DNA from: Comamonas resistens
GTDB taxonomy: Bacteria; Pseudomonadota; Gammaproteobacteria; Burkholderiales; Burkholderiaceae_C
DNA: 64,000 bases
NCBI RefSeq assembly: GCF_030064165.1
Contig: NZ_CP125947.1
Span: 372,001 to 436,000 of the forward strand
Reading direction: 5' to 3'
The notes beneath the pieces are model-generated. The model did not search any database and was not told the DNA's origin. It saw only the letters and a program-made list of their open reading frames with translations. Made by a program: the position numbers and the translations under genes. This document shows positions 20,736 to 29,361 of this stretch, one piece after another; the first letter of the stretch is position 1; each line of letters begins with the position of its first letter.

Positions 20736-21242
20736 ATGAATATGCGTCGTACTGCCGTGATGGCTCTGGGTTCCTTGCTGATTTCCGGGATGGCCTGGGC
20801 CCATCCCGATGCCGCCCATGTCAAGGTCGAGAATGCCTGGGCGCGTGCCAGCGTACCGGGCCAGCAGGCCTCGGGTGCCTTCATGCGTCTGACCGCCGAA
20901 GAGCCTCTGAAGCTGGTGGGTGTGGAAACCTCTGCGGCCGGAGTGGCCGAGGTGCATGAGATGAAGATGGAGGGCGATGTCATGCGCATGCGTGCCATCG
21001 ACTCGCTGGACCTGCCCAAGGGCGTGGCCGTGGACCTCAAGCCCGGCGGCTACCACCTGATGCTGCAGCAGCTCAAGGCCCCGCTGGTCAAGGACAGCCA
21101 GGTGTCCGTGACGCTGATCTTCAAGGATGCCAAGGGCGAGCAGTCCCGTCTGAACCTGCAATTGCCGGTGCGCATGGCGGCTCCAGGGGCCGCTGCGGCC
21201 AAGGGGCACGAGGCCATGGGCCATGGCGCGCATATGCACTGA
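20736..21242 (+). CDS. Periplasmic copper chaperone PCu(A)C family
   Basis: A 168-aa cupredoxin-like protein with a signal peptide (MNMRRTAVMALGSLLISGMAWA, cleaved before HPDAA). The Cu(I) site residues of the H(M)X10MX21HXM motif are visible: EVHEMKM, then MRMR, then GYHLML about 20 residues later. The C-terminal tail KGHEAMGHGAHMH adds further Met and His ligands. Family members deliver copper to the CuA or CuB centre of cytochrome oxidase. The preceding DUF2946 gene supports a metal-handling unit. ATG 20742 is a possible alternative start. Confidence 0.93.
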   Translation: MNMRRTAVMALGSLLISGMAWAHPDAAHVKVENAWARASVPGQQASGAFMRLTAEEPLKLVGVETSAAGVAEVHEMKMEGDVMRMRAIDSLDLPKGVAVDLKPGGYHLMLQQLKAPLVKDSQVSVTLIFKDAKGEQSRLNLQLPVRMAAPGAAAAKGHEAMGHGAHMH

Positions 21243-21413
21243 TATATGCACTGATGCCCGACCATGCAGAGCTGGATGTGTAGCCAGCGCACACCTGCAA
21301 TGCGCTAGCTGCTCCTTTGTTTGCAGCAGATGCTGCAAGTGAAGTAAGCTCGGCTCCGTACCCGTTTACCAACGGGGCGGAGTCTGGTTCACATCCCTGC
21401 AGCGGAGAGCACT

Positions 21414-22310
21414 ATGAGCGGCGACACATCGGCATTCGGTTTCGGCAAGTTCATTCCGGGTTTTGAATTTCTGCAGGGGCTGGCGCAAGGCGCTGGCGCT
21501 GCGGCCTCGCCCCTGGGCCGTGTGCCGCAATGGGTGGCTCCCACGGTCAGTGTGGAAGAGGTGGACAAGCGCATTGCCGAGCTCAAGGCCGTGCAGTTCT
21601 GGCTGGAGCAAAACGGCCGGGCTCTGGCCGCCACCATCCAGGCTCTGGAGGTGCAGCGCATGACGCTGTCCACTCTGCAGGGCATGAATGTCAGCATGAG
21701 CGATCTGGCCAAGAACTTCCCCTTCCCTGGCGGACAGGCGGCGGCCTCGGCCTATACGGGCTGGCCCATGGGCGCAGGCAGCTCCAGGCATGAGGAGCCG
21801 GCATCCGTGCCAGCCGCTGGGCCAGTGCCTCAGCCAGAGCCACAGGCCGAAGCGGCAAGGCCCGAGGCCGATGCCTCCGAAGCCGCCGCCAGCGCCCAGC
21901 AGCAGACCCAGGCCGCGTTGGGCCAGGCCATGCAATGGTGGGGCGCGCTGACCCAGCAATTCCAGCAGATCGCCGCCAAGGCCATGGCCGAGCCGGTTCC
22001 GGCCGAGACCATGGCTGCGGCCCAGCGCGCGACAGAAGCAGCCAGCAGCTTTGCCAAATCCGCCATGGACAAGGTCATGGAGCAGGCCGGCACCTTTACC
22101 CCAGGTGCTGATGCCAAGACTGCAGGCAAGCCAAAGCCAGCCGCAGAGGCTTCTGCTGCAACCGCCAAAGCGGCGGCCACTCGCAAATCTGCGGCGCAGA
22201 AGACAGCTGCCCAAAAGCCGGCCACCAAGGCCGCAGCAGCACCTGCTGCCCGCAAGCGCGCTGCCGCACCGCGCAAGAGTTGGGGGCAGGGCGGGCAAAG
22301 ATCTGAATGA
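21414..22310 (+). CDS. PhaM-like polyhydroxyalkanoate granule protein
   Basis: A 298-aa protein. The conserved N-terminal block (GFGKFIPGFEFLQGLA, then VSVEEVDKRIAELKAVQFWLEQN and NVSMSDL) matches the PhaM family. PhaM proteins bind the PHB synthase PhaC and DNA and help attach granules to the nucleoid. The middle is Ala/Gln-rich and helical. The last 70 residues are a low-complexity Ala/Lys/Pro tail (AAQKPATKAAAAPAARKRAA) like histone H1-type tails, which fits DNA binding. No PHA biosynthesis genes lie nearby. Confidence 0.82.
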   Translation: MSGDTSAFGFGKFIPGFEFLQGLAQGAGAAASPLGRVPQWVAPTVSVEEVDKRIAELKAVQFWLEQNGRALAATIQALEVQRMTLSTLQGMNVSMSDLAKNFPFPGGQAAASAYTGWPMGAGSSRHEEPASVPAAGPVPQPEPQAEAARPEADASEAAASAQQQTQAALGQAMQWWGALTQQFQQIAAKAMAEPVPAETMAAAQRATEAASSFAKSAMDKVMEQAGTFTPGADAKTAGKPKPAAEASAATAKAAATRKSAAQKTAAQKPATKAAAAPAARKRAAAPRKSWGQGGQRSE

Positions 22311-22358
22311 GATTGCGGGGCGCAGGGCGTGCCCGCGTCTATCAGGGCAGGAGAGCTT

Positions 22359-23630
22359 ATGTCGTTGTTTCCCGTCGGTCATGCCAGTCACGACGACTGG
22401 CGCCATGCGGTTGAGCAGGTCGTGCTTCAGCTGCGTGGCCAGATGCTGCGCCAGCCGCAGGCGCAGTACAGGCTGGGTCTGATCTATCTTTCCCAGAGCC
22501 TGGCGCCGCATGCGCAGGAACTGCTGGCGCTGCTGGCCCGCTCCTTGCCCCAGGTCACGGACTGGGTGGGCAGCTCGGGCCACACGGTGCTGGCCATGGA
22601 GCATGAGTACTCGGCCTCCTATTCGCTGGCCGTGATGCTGCTCGATATTTCCGCGGCAGACTACCGCGTCTATTCGGGCGTGGCGCCGCTGGCGCTGGGC
22701 GGCGCGGAGGCGGGCTTTGAAGCCCATTCGGCCCTGGTTCACTCCAGTATTGACCAGCCCGACCTGGGCGAGCTGCTGCTGGAACTGTCCGAGCGCACCA
22801 GCTCGGGCAATCTGTTTGGCGCGCTCAGCGACGAGCGGGGTGCACAGATCGCCTGCCGCGCCGAGGATCTTGCGCAACTGCGCACGGGCGCTGTCGTGGG
22901 TGTGTTTCACGCGGGCTTTTCCGGCGTGGCGTTCGACAGCGATGTGGCCTGCATGTCCAGGCTGGCGCAGGGCTGCTCGCCGCTGGGTGTGGGCATGGAG
23001 ATCACCCAGGCCACGGGGCCTGTGCTGCTGGAGCTGGAAGGCGAGCCTGCCTTGCCCCGTTTGCTGCAGCTGCTGGATGTGCAGGCCAGCTCCGGCTCAA
23101 GTCCCGGCGAGGGCGGCTGGCAGGCTGCCCTGTCGCAACTGCGCAAGACCCAGGCCGCCATTGCGCCGCTGGGCCGGGGGCTGGAGCGCGGTGCGCTGAC
23201 CGATGAGGCCCAGGTACTGCATATCGTGGGGCTGGACCCGGTGCGCCAGGGCGTGGCGTTGTCGTCGCCGGTGGAGCCCGAGCACACCGTCATCTTCTGC
23301 CAGCGCGACACCAGCGAGGCGCGCCATGAACTCATGCAGATGGGCGCTGCGCTCAAGGACGCGCTGCAACCCGACTTTGCCGATGCGGGGGGCGATGAGG
23401 GCGGCAATGAAGCGGCGCATGCCGAGGCGGTTCAGCATATTCGCGGCGCCATTTACGTCAGCAGCAAGGGGCGAGGCAGCGAGATGTTTGGTGGCGCAGA
23501 CGCAGAGCTGAAGCTGCTGCGCCATGCCCTGGGCCCCGTGCCATTGATAGGCGTGGTTGCCGACGCGCAACTGATGGATGCCCGAGTCCACCAACTGGCT
23601 GGCGTGCTGACGGTGTTTACGGGGAAATAG
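22359..23630 (+). CDS. FIST-domain signal protein
   Basis: A 423-aa protein that I recognise as a FIST_N plus FIST_C protein. The N-terminal half contains VTDWVGSSGHTVLAMEHEY and VMLLDISAADYR. The C-terminal part contains GAIYVSSKGRGSEMFG and VPLIGVVADAQL, where the latter replaces the usual FFxNGEI-like block. FIST proteins are thought to sense small molecules such as amino acids, and most are stand-alone or fused to signalling domains; none is fused here. ATG 22359 has GGCAGGAGA upstream. It is separated by 48 bases from the phaM-like gene and is probably co-transcribed with it. Confidence 0.8.
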   Translation: MSLFPVGHASHDDWRHAVEQVVLQLRGQMLRQPQAQYRLGLIYLSQSLAPHAQELLALLARSLPQVTDWVGSSGHTVLAMEHEYSASYSLAVMLLDISAADYRVYSGVAPLALGGAEAGFEAHSALVHSSIDQPDLGELLLELSERTSSGNLFGALSDERGAQIACRAEDLAQLRTGAVVGVFHAGFSGVAFDSDVACMSRLAQGCSPLGVGMEITQATGPVLLELEGEPALPRLLQLLDVQASSGSSPGEGGWQAALSQLRKTQAAIAPLGRGLERGALTDEAQVLHIVGLDPVRQGVALSSPVEPEHTVIFCQRDTSEARHELMQMGAALKDALQPDFADAGGDEGGNEAAHAEAVQHIRGAIYVSSKGRGSEMFGGADAELKLLRHALGPVPLIGVVADAQLMDARVHQLAGVLTVFTGK

Positions 23631-23637
23631 TTCTGAT

Positions 23638-23724
23638 TTGATAGCTTTCTGCGCTTGATATAAAAAGATTTCAGGAAGTTTTCTATCTAAAACTATTGAA
23701 CGAAAAGCGCTATCTGCTATCAAA
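23638..23724. repeat. Dispersed palindromic repeat (family B), full copy
   Basis: TTGATAGC, five bases, GCGCTT at 23638-23656 faces the reverse complement AAGCGC, five bases, GCTATCAA at 23705-23723. Fourteen of 19 arm positions match, around a 48-base AT-rich loop. Confidence 0.75.
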
Positions 23725-23764
23725 AAGAGATCAATGCCAGAAACTGGCACGGCCTAACAACGTG

Positions 23765-23891
23765 ACAGCGAGCAAGCGCCGCCGCGCAGCGAGGCTGTCG
23801 TCCCCCTCCCATAGCGTGAAGCGCGTAGAGAGAGGGGGCGCCCGGCTAGGGGAAGGCGCGGGGCCGCCTGGGCAAAGCGCCTCAGGGGGTG
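23765..23891 (-). repeat. GC-rich post-stop repeat (family A), copy 1
   Basis: Read on the minus strand it begins ACCCCCTGAGGCGC, and the TGA inside it is the stop codon of the AhpD/CMD fusion gene. The body has the shared CCCCTCTCTC...GGGAGGGGGACGA segments and ends in the GCTCGCTGT block. It contains an extra insertion compared with the other copies. Confidence 0.8.
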
Positions 23892-25033
23892 TAAATCTCC
23901 ACCCCCAGATTCAGCATCAAGCGATTGGCCCAGCCAAACAGGGCGGCCGAGTGCAGCATGTCCAGAATCTCCAGATCGGACAGGCCGGCATCGCGCAGCG
24001 GCTGCACGTTCTGCACGCCAAAGCTGCCCGGTGCGCGGGTCAGGGCCAGCGAAGACTGGATGATGGCGCGCTCGCGGGCATTAGTGCCGGCGGTATCGGG
24101 GTCGTCGAACATCTGGGCCATCACATCGTTGCGCTTGGCCAGTTGCTCGAAGCGCTGGGCGTGCACCGAGGCGCAGTACACGCAGCCATTGGAGCGCGAG
24201 ACGGCGGTGGCCGCCACTTCACGCTCGGCGCGGGACAGGCCGCCGGGCGCGTACATGATGGCATTGAAGGCCTGGGACCGCTCCAGCAGCACCTGGGGCT
24301 GGCGGGCCAGCAGCAGGTAGAAGTCCATGGTCTTGGCCTTGGGGTGGCTGACTTCCAGCACATGCTGTTGCTCGGGCGTGGCGGTTTCGGGGTTCAGCAC
24401 TTCCAGCCAGGCCTTCCAGCCCAGGGTTTCGCTGGTAAAGCCGTTGCGGCGCAGCGGCTCGCCGGGCGGCGGCAGATTGGCGGGGTGGACAAAGGGTACG
24501 GCATCGGCGGGCTGGGCGGCAGGCGCTTCGGTCACGCCGCCCAGATCGCTCATGGCCTTGACGCCCACCAGCAAGCGGGCCTGATAGGCCACAAAGCCGA
24601 TCAACTGAGCCAGCAGCACGGTGTCGTTGAGCGACAGGCCGGCAGCCGGAATGGCCAGCAAGGCCTGCTGCTCGCTTTCCGCAGGGTTGAGCGCCAGGGT
24701 GCGCACAAAGTGCAGCATGGCATCGAGGCGCGCATTGCCGGTCTGGGCGCCGGCCTTGTCCAGAATGCTGCGCAGCTCGGCGGTGATCCCGGCGTCCAGT
24801 GCTTCGGCCCGGGCGCGGTATTCCGCCTCCAGCACACTTACGCCGCTGACGCGGGCCTGCTCGGCGGCCAGTATCAGGCGCTCGGCCTGGGTCAGCGCGC
24901 TGTCCAGCTGATTGCCCAGCAGCAGGTCTTCGCAGGCCTGGGTGGCCAGGGCAACCTTTCCGCGCTCGTGGCGGGTGGTGAATGTGGGGCTGCCTTGCTC
25001 GAGGCCGGCCAGTCGGTCTATGGTGTCTGTCAT
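23882..25033 (-). CDS. Fused CMD-domain and alkylhydroperoxidase (AhpD-like) protein
   Basis: A 383-aa protein with two carboxymuconolactone-decarboxylase/AhpD-type halves. The N-terminal half (residues 1-170) looks like the CMD protein family usually encoded as a separate gene. The C-terminal half (from about 190) has the AhpD redox motif CVYCASVH with C284 and C287, preceded by YAPGGLSRAEREV. AhpD-type proteins reduce peroxides through the CxxC pair; the N-terminal half lacks such a pair. It lies 15 bases after the flavoprotein gene, so the two are one operon. The last codons and TGA stop fall inside a dispersed repeat. Confidence 0.82.
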   Translation of the reverse strand: MTDTIDRLAGLEQGSPTFTTRHERGKVALATQACEDLLLGNQLDSALTQAERLILAAEQARVSGVSVLEAEYRARAEALDAGITAELRSILDKAGAQTGNARLDAMLHFVRTLALNPAESEQQALLAIPAAGLSLNDTVLLAQLIGFVAYQARLLVGVKAMSDLGGVTEAPAAQPADAVPFVHPANLPPPGEPLRRNGFTSETLGWKAWLEVLNPETATPEQQHVLEVSHPKAKTMDFYLLLARQPQVLLERSQAFNAIMYAPGGLSRAEREVAATAVSRSNGCVYCASVHAQRFEQLAKRNDVMAQMFDDPDTAGTNARERAIIQSSLALTRAPGSFGVQNVQPLRDAGLSDLEILDMLHSAALFGWANRLMLNLGVEIYTP

Positions 25034-25048
25034 GCGAAGTCTCTTGAT

Positions 25049-26512
25049 TTAGGGTTGCAGCTGGCGGATGCGCGCAGCGCTGTCAGCGGCGGTCCATTCC
25101 GTGCCGTCCAGCTCGGGCTCGGCATAAGCTTGCAGCTTGGCGAAGTGTTGCTCGATATCGCCCAAGTAGAACAGCGAAGCCAGGCCCTGGGCCAGCTTGC
25201 GCGCGCCGTCGCTGATGGCGGGAATGTCGCCGGACACCGTGCCATGCGAGAGCGCAGCGGGGTAGCAGAAGCAGTGGATATGGTCGATGCCGGGCAGATC
25301 ACCCTGGAACTCGAACAACGGCCCCAGATCGGGCGATGCGCTCAGCTCCGCATCCTCATCACCGGCGGCTGGCGTGAAGCGGCTGCTCCACAGCTTCACA
25401 TGCGGGGCGATATCGGCGAATTCGGGGCGCAGGCTCCAGTCGATGGCAAAACCCGTGGAGATGATCAGAAAGTCCAGCACGAAGCGGCCGGCCGTGGTCT
25501 GCACATGCAGCTTGTCGCCCACGACCGTTGCGCTCTGCACGGCGCAGCCCAGGTTGAAGAAGGCGTTGTCGTGGCGCGAGACGCGCAGCGTGCTGCCGTG
25601 CGGCGGTGGCACTTGCTGGGCATTGATGTAGTGGCGGATGCGCCATTTCCATTCGTCGGGCAGCAGGTACTGGCCATGGGTCAGGCCGGGTACGCCCGAA
25701 CCCTTGGATTTGTTGATCTGCGGCAGTTGCTTGCGGCGAATCAGCATATCGACGCTGGCCGCGCCGTTTTCGAGCGCCGTCGCGGCGCTGTCCATGGCCG
25801 AGGCGCCGGCGCCGACCACGCCCACATGCTTGCCGGCCAGCGTGGCGTAGTCCATTTCGTCCGAGGAATGGGCCCAGAATTTCTTGTCCACAGCCTGCAT
25901 GAAGGCGGGAATCGTGGCGCCGCCCAGACCGTCGCGGCCCGTGGCCAGCACCAGGCGGCGGGTCTGCCAGGTGGCGGTGACGCCGTTGGCCTTGACATCG
26001 ATTTCCACCACGCCATCGGCCTGCGGGCGCACGGCGACGACTTCATGGCCGTTGCGCACATCGGCGCCGGTGACACGGCGGTACCAGCGTAGATAGTCCA
26101 TCCACTGCAGACGGGGAATCTTGTCCAGCTCCGTCCAGGCGGCTATGCCGAACTGGGCGATGAACCAGGCGCGAAAGGACAGCGAGGGGATGCCCATGGC
26201 CGGGCCGGTCAGCTCCTTGGGCGAGCGCAGGGTTTCCATGCGCGCCGTGGTGGCCCAGGGGCCTTCGAAGTCCAGCGGCGCTTTGTCCAGCAGCACGGGC
26301 TTGATGCCGACCTGACCCAGCGCCACATGCAGGGCCAAACCAGCCTGACCGGCACCGATGACGATCACGTCATGCACGGGCAGATCGTGGCGGGTGGAGG
26401 GCGGAATCCAGGCCTTGGCGGGCCATCCCAGCGTGAGCAGATCGTCGCGCAGGCGTTCTTCCAGCGTTGCCAGCCCAGATGCAGCGGCTGTCGTAGAAGT
26501 AGAAATTGACAT
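25049..26512 (-). CDS. FAD/NAD(P)-binding oxidoreductase, flavin monooxygenase-like
   Basis: A 487-aa flavoprotein. The FAD-binding fingerprint is VIVIGAGQAGLALHVAL near residue 49, and a second Rossmann motif VGVVGAGASAMDSAATAL near residue 230 would bind NAD(P)H. LVLATGRDG and IISTGFAIDWSLRPEF are typical of flavin-containing and Baeyer-Villiger-like monooxygenases. The exact FxGxxxHxxxW signature was not found. The operon pairs it with an AhpD-like peroxidase, which could remove peroxide from uncoupled turnover; that link is an inference. The substrate is unknown. It is separated from the upstream Bug gene by a family A repeat. Confidence 0.85.
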   Translation of the reverse strand: MSISTSTTAAASGLATLEERLRDDLLTLGWPAKAWIPPSTRHDLPVHDVIVIGAGQAGLALHVALGQVGIKPVLLDKAPLDFEGPWATTARMETLRSPKELTGPAMGIPSLSFRAWFIAQFGIAAWTELDKIPRLQWMDYLRWYRRVTGADVRNGHEVVAVRPQADGVVEIDVKANGVTATWQTRRLVLATGRDGLGGATIPAFMQAVDKKFWAHSSDEMDYATLAGKHVGVVGAGASAMDSAATALENGAASVDMLIRRKQLPQINKSKGSGVPGLTHGQYLLPDEWKWRIRHYINAQQVPPPHGSTLRVSRHDNAFFNLGCAVQSATVVGDKLHVQTTAGRFVLDFLIISTGFAIDWSLRPEFADIAPHVKLWSSRFTPAAGDEDAELSASPDLGPLFEFQGDLPGIDHIHCFCYPAALSHGTVSGDIPAISDGARKLAQGLASLFYLGDIEQHFAKLQAYAEPELDGTEWTAADSAARIRQLQP

Positions 26513-26607
26513 AGCTAAAACCCAAAAGCGCCTGAGGCTTGAGCCGCAGACGCATCAAACAAACACCGATAACTTAACACTGCTTGAACTCGAAGCAGGA
26601 CCAAGTG

Positions 26608-26710
26608 AGAGACACCGAGGAAGGGCCGCCCCGCACCGACGGTGTCGTTCCTCTCCCTTAGCGCGCAGCGCGTAGAGAGAGGGGGAAGCGGCAGGGCCGC
26701 TCAGGGGGTG
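26608..26710 (-). repeat. GC-rich post-stop repeat (family A), copy 2
   Basis: On the minus strand it begins CACCCCCTGAGCGGCCC directly after the TAA of the Bug gene (stop at 26711-26713). It continues with TCCCCCTCTCTC and GGAGAGGAACGAC segments and ends GGTGTCTC. Confidence 0.85.
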
Positions 26711-27721
26711 TTAGTCAATACTTATTTTGGCATCCTTGACCACCTTGGCCCATTTGATGCGATCGTCATGGACGGTTTTCTTGAACTGCTCGGGTGTCTC
26801 TTCGCGGATGGTATTGCCCTGGGAGACAAAGCGTTCGCGCACCTCGGGCTGGCCCAGCACTTCGTTGACCGCGTGATTGAGCTTTTTGACGATGGCGGGA
26901 TCGGTGCCCTTGGGGGCAAAGATACCGAACCAGATGGAGCTGTTGAAGCCCTTGGTTCCTGGCAGGCCGCTGGCGGCAATAGTGGGCACTTCCTTGACGG
27001 CTTCCACGGGCTTGGCCGTGGTCACGCCCAGCAGACGCACCTTGCCGGCCTTGTAGTGGCTCAGCACGGTCTGCACCTGGTTCATGATGCAGCAGGTCTC
27101 GCCGCGCAGCACCGAGGTGATGGCTTCGGGGCCACCCTTGTAGGGCACGTGCACCATGTCCAGGCCCAGGCGCGAGTTGAACTCGGCAAACGCCATATGG
27201 GTGCCGGCGCCATTGCCGGTGGAGGCGTAGTTGTACTTGCCGGGATGGGCCTTGACCTCGTCGACGAACTCTTTGAGGTTCTTGACGTTGATCACATTGG
27301 GATTGATGGTCAGCACATTGGCCACGTCCACCAGCGGTGCCACGGGCACAAAGTCGGCCTCCACGTCGAACGGCAGTTTCTTGTAGAGCGCGGCATTGCT
27401 GCCATGGGTGGCGGCGGTGCCGAAGTAGATGGTGTAGCCGTCGGGCTTGGCGCGCGCCACGAACTCGCTGCCGATATTGCCGGCGGCGCCGCTCTTGTAG
27501 TCGATGATGATGGGCTGACCCAGAATCTTGCCCAGAGGCTCCTGCGCCACGCGGCCGATCACATCCACACCCGAGCCGGCATTGAAGCCCATGATCATGG
27601 TGATGGGCTGGTGGGGGTAGCTGGCCGCGCCGTGGTCGGCCGCCTGACTGGCAATGGGAAGCAGGGCGGCGGCCGCCGCTGTAGCAGCAAGACCAGAGAG
27701 AAAACGGGGCAGCAAACGCAT
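26711..27721 (-). CDS. Bug-family solute-binding receptor (TctC-like)
   Basis: A 336-aa periplasmic receptor of the tripartite tricarboxylate transporter class. A signal peptide spans residues 1-28 (LLPRFLSGLAATAAAAALLPIASQA). The family blocks are present: PITMIMGFNAGSGVDVIGR, IIIDYKSGAAGNIGSEFVARAKPDGYT, VPYKGGPEAITSVLRGE and GIFAPKGTDPAIV. No TctA/TctB membrane genes are nearby, which is usual for this greatly expanded family. It is upstream of the flavoprotein/AhpD pair on the same strand, so it may serve uptake of their substrate; this is not proven. Confidence 0.92.
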   Translation of the reverse strand: MRLLPRFLSGLAATAAAAALLPIASQAADHGAASYPHQPITMIMGFNAGSGVDVIGRVAQEPLGKILGQPIIIDYKSGAAGNIGSEFVARAKPDGYTIYFGTAATHGSNAALYKKLPFDVEADFVPVAPLVDVANVLTINPNVINVKNLKEFVDEVKAHPGKYNYASTGNGAGTHMAFAEFNSRLGLDMVHVPYKGGPEAITSVLRGETCCIMNQVQTVLSHYKAGKVRLLGVTTAKPVEAVKEVPTIAASGLPGTKGFNSSIWFGIFAPKGTDPAIVKKLNHAVNEVLGQPEVRERFVSQGNTIREETPEQFKKTVHDDRIKWAKVVKDAKISID

Positions 27722-27819
27722 GGTGGGACTTGTCCAGATAAACCGTGAATTCGGGTAATTGTGTCCGTAAATTAATGCCTTGCTTCTATATGCTTATGCA
27801 GCATAAAGGCTGTAGGGTT

Positions 27820-27858
27820 AAAACAAAAACAGCCCACACTCTATGCAAAGTGTGGGCC
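27820..27858 (-). terminator. Terminator of the YXWGXW gene
   Basis: On the minus strand GCCCACACT pairs perfectly with AGTGTGGGC (9 bp, 27832-27857, loop of 8), followed by TGTTTTTGTTTT. It lies about 50 bases after the stop at 27908. Confidence 0.88.
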
Positions 27859-27907
27859 GAAATCCGCTGGAAAGTGATGACTGGCAGGGGACCAGCGGAG
27901 GGAGCGA

Positions 27908-28312
27908 TCAGCGACGGTACGGATTGTTGGGGCTGCGGTCATAGCGGTTGGGCACGCCATCGCCATCACGGTCCCAGCGGCTACCGCGGTAATCCCAGCG
28001 GCCGCCATGCTGGCTCCAGGTGGGTGGGCGATACACATAGCCGGGGCGGGCTTGTACCCAGTGGCCGGCACGCCAGACATGGCGGTGGCCGCGTGGCTCC
28101 CAGTAACCGGGGGCCCAGATATAGCCGCGGCGTGGTGCAGGCACGACCTCATAGCGGGGAGGTGGCGGGGCGCCGAACTGGACATTCACAAAAGCACCCT
28201 GGCTGACACCTGGGCCGTACATCCCGTGGGCCTGGGCGGGAGCGGCAAAGCCAATCAGAGCCAGTGCACTGGCCGCCAGAGCGGCTTGGACTGTGGAGCG
28301 GATTGTCAGCAT
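27908..28312 (-). CDS. YXWGXW repeat-containing secreted protein
   Basis: A 134-aa protein with a signal peptide (residues 1-28, ending APAQA). The middle part has tandem aromatic repeats (YIWAPGYWEPRGHRHVWRAGHW, split by one His/Arg linker) of the YXWGXW class. The C-terminus is basic, with a calcium-loop-like stretch DRDGDGVPNRYD. Family members are small envelope proteins of unknown function. A good ribosome site (GGAGGCTCTC before ATG) supports the start, and a terminator follows. It forms a single-gene unit. Confidence 0.82.
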   Translation of the reverse strand: MLTIRSTVQAALAASALALIGFAAPAQAHGMYGPGVSQGAFVNVQFGAPPPPRYEVVPAPRRGYIWAPGYWEPRGHRHVWRAGHWVQARPGYVYRPPTWSQHGGRWDYRGSRWDRDGDGVPNRYDRSPNNPYRR

Positions 28313-28517
28313 GAGAGCCTCCTTGATTCGAGTGGATGGGTTGCCTATGTGGTCTCGGGCATCCCTTGGGCTCTATGTTCGGTGGCTTGCGTCAACCCGC
28401 GGTTGCCGCTGTGCGAAGTCTTGCAATCTTGTGTGTCTGTTCGGTGAAGTATGTATATAAATGGCTTTCAGGCTATGCAGGTAAAGCGCATATAGCTACA
28501 TATTTGGTAGTGGCTGC

Positions 28518-29249
28518 TCAGCGGCGCAGCGCGGCAAAAGCCGGCAGCTCCCATTTGCGCATGCCCAGCACCAGGGTGTAGCCCTCGATCTTGCTGGATC
28601 CCAGGCGCTGGTCCTGCAGATGCTGCTGAGAGAAGTCCTGGCCTATGCGCTGTATGCGCTCCACAAAGCTGGGCGCCAGATGGGGGGCGATGGATCCATG
28701 AACCAGCAGCATGGTCTCGTCCTCTCCGGCGAACTGGCCGCCGAAGTAGTCGAGCACGGCGTTTTCGCGAAAGAAATCCATGACCGGACCGTTGGTCTGC
28801 CAGCGGAAGGTCTTGGCCAGGCGCAGCTTGTAGCGGTTACCGGGGCGCAGCTCGATGATGCCGATGCGGTCCAGCTGGGCCAGATAGCCGATGCCCTCGG
28901 GTTCGCTGATGCGATAGGTGGCAACGATCTGCTCCAGCGTCCACTGGCTGAGCACGCAGATGGCCGTCAGCAGCAGCTTGCGGTCGGCGACCACGGCAAC
29001 TTCCTGCTCGCGTGTGATCTGCTGCAGCAGAGGGCGGCTGTCGGCCACGCTGCGCGCCAGATCGGCAAAGTCCAGATGCAGGGCACGGCAGATCTCGTCG
29101 ATGCGCGACAGCGGCATATCGCCCTTGGCCAGCATGCGCTTGACGCTGGATTCGGCCATGTCTATGGCCTCGGCCAGGTCGGCGTAGGTCATCTGGGCGG
29201 CTTTGAGTTCCTTTTTGATGGCGGTGACAAGGTCGGCGGTCGTGCTCAT
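28518..29249 (-). CDS. XRE-family transcriptional regulator
   Basis: A 243-aa regulator. The N-terminal helix-turn-helix at residues about 7-60 (MTYADLAEAIDMAESSVKRMLAKGDM) is of Cro/C1 type. The C-terminal 180 residues have no domain I can name and contain a second helical, possibly winged, region (LSQWTLEQIVATYRISEPEG). ATG 29249 gives the conventional start MSTTADLV; the longer frame to 29342 would run into the ceramidase-like gene's upstream region. It is divergent from that gene, so control of it is plausible. Confidence 0.85.
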   Translation of the reverse strand: MSTTADLVTAIKKELKAAQMTYADLAEAIDMAESSVKRMLAKGDMPLSRIDEICRALHLDFADLARSVADSRPLLQQITREQEVAVVADRKLLLTAICVLSQWTLEQIVATYRISEPEGIGYLAQLDRIGIIELRPGNRYKLRLAKTFRWQTNGPVMDFFRENAVLDYFGGQFAGEDETMLLVHGSIAPHLAPSFVERIQRIGQDFSQQHLQDQRLGSSKIEGYTLVLGMRKWELPAFAALRR

Positions 29250-29361
29250 GGTATCGGTCTGTAGTACTGACGGTGCAGCGGTGTAGCGCAAGTGTAGAAG
29301 ATCGATGCTGCAGCATGGGCTGATTCCCATACTGCGCGGCAATCACACAAGGAGCCGCGCC

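Noticed and set aside
23696..26092. A 798-codon open frame on the plus strand
   Set aside because: It lies opposite the flavoprotein and the AhpD/CMD gene, both with clear motifs. Its translation has no domain and is Gly/Gln/His-rich, as expected for the complement of GC-rich codons.
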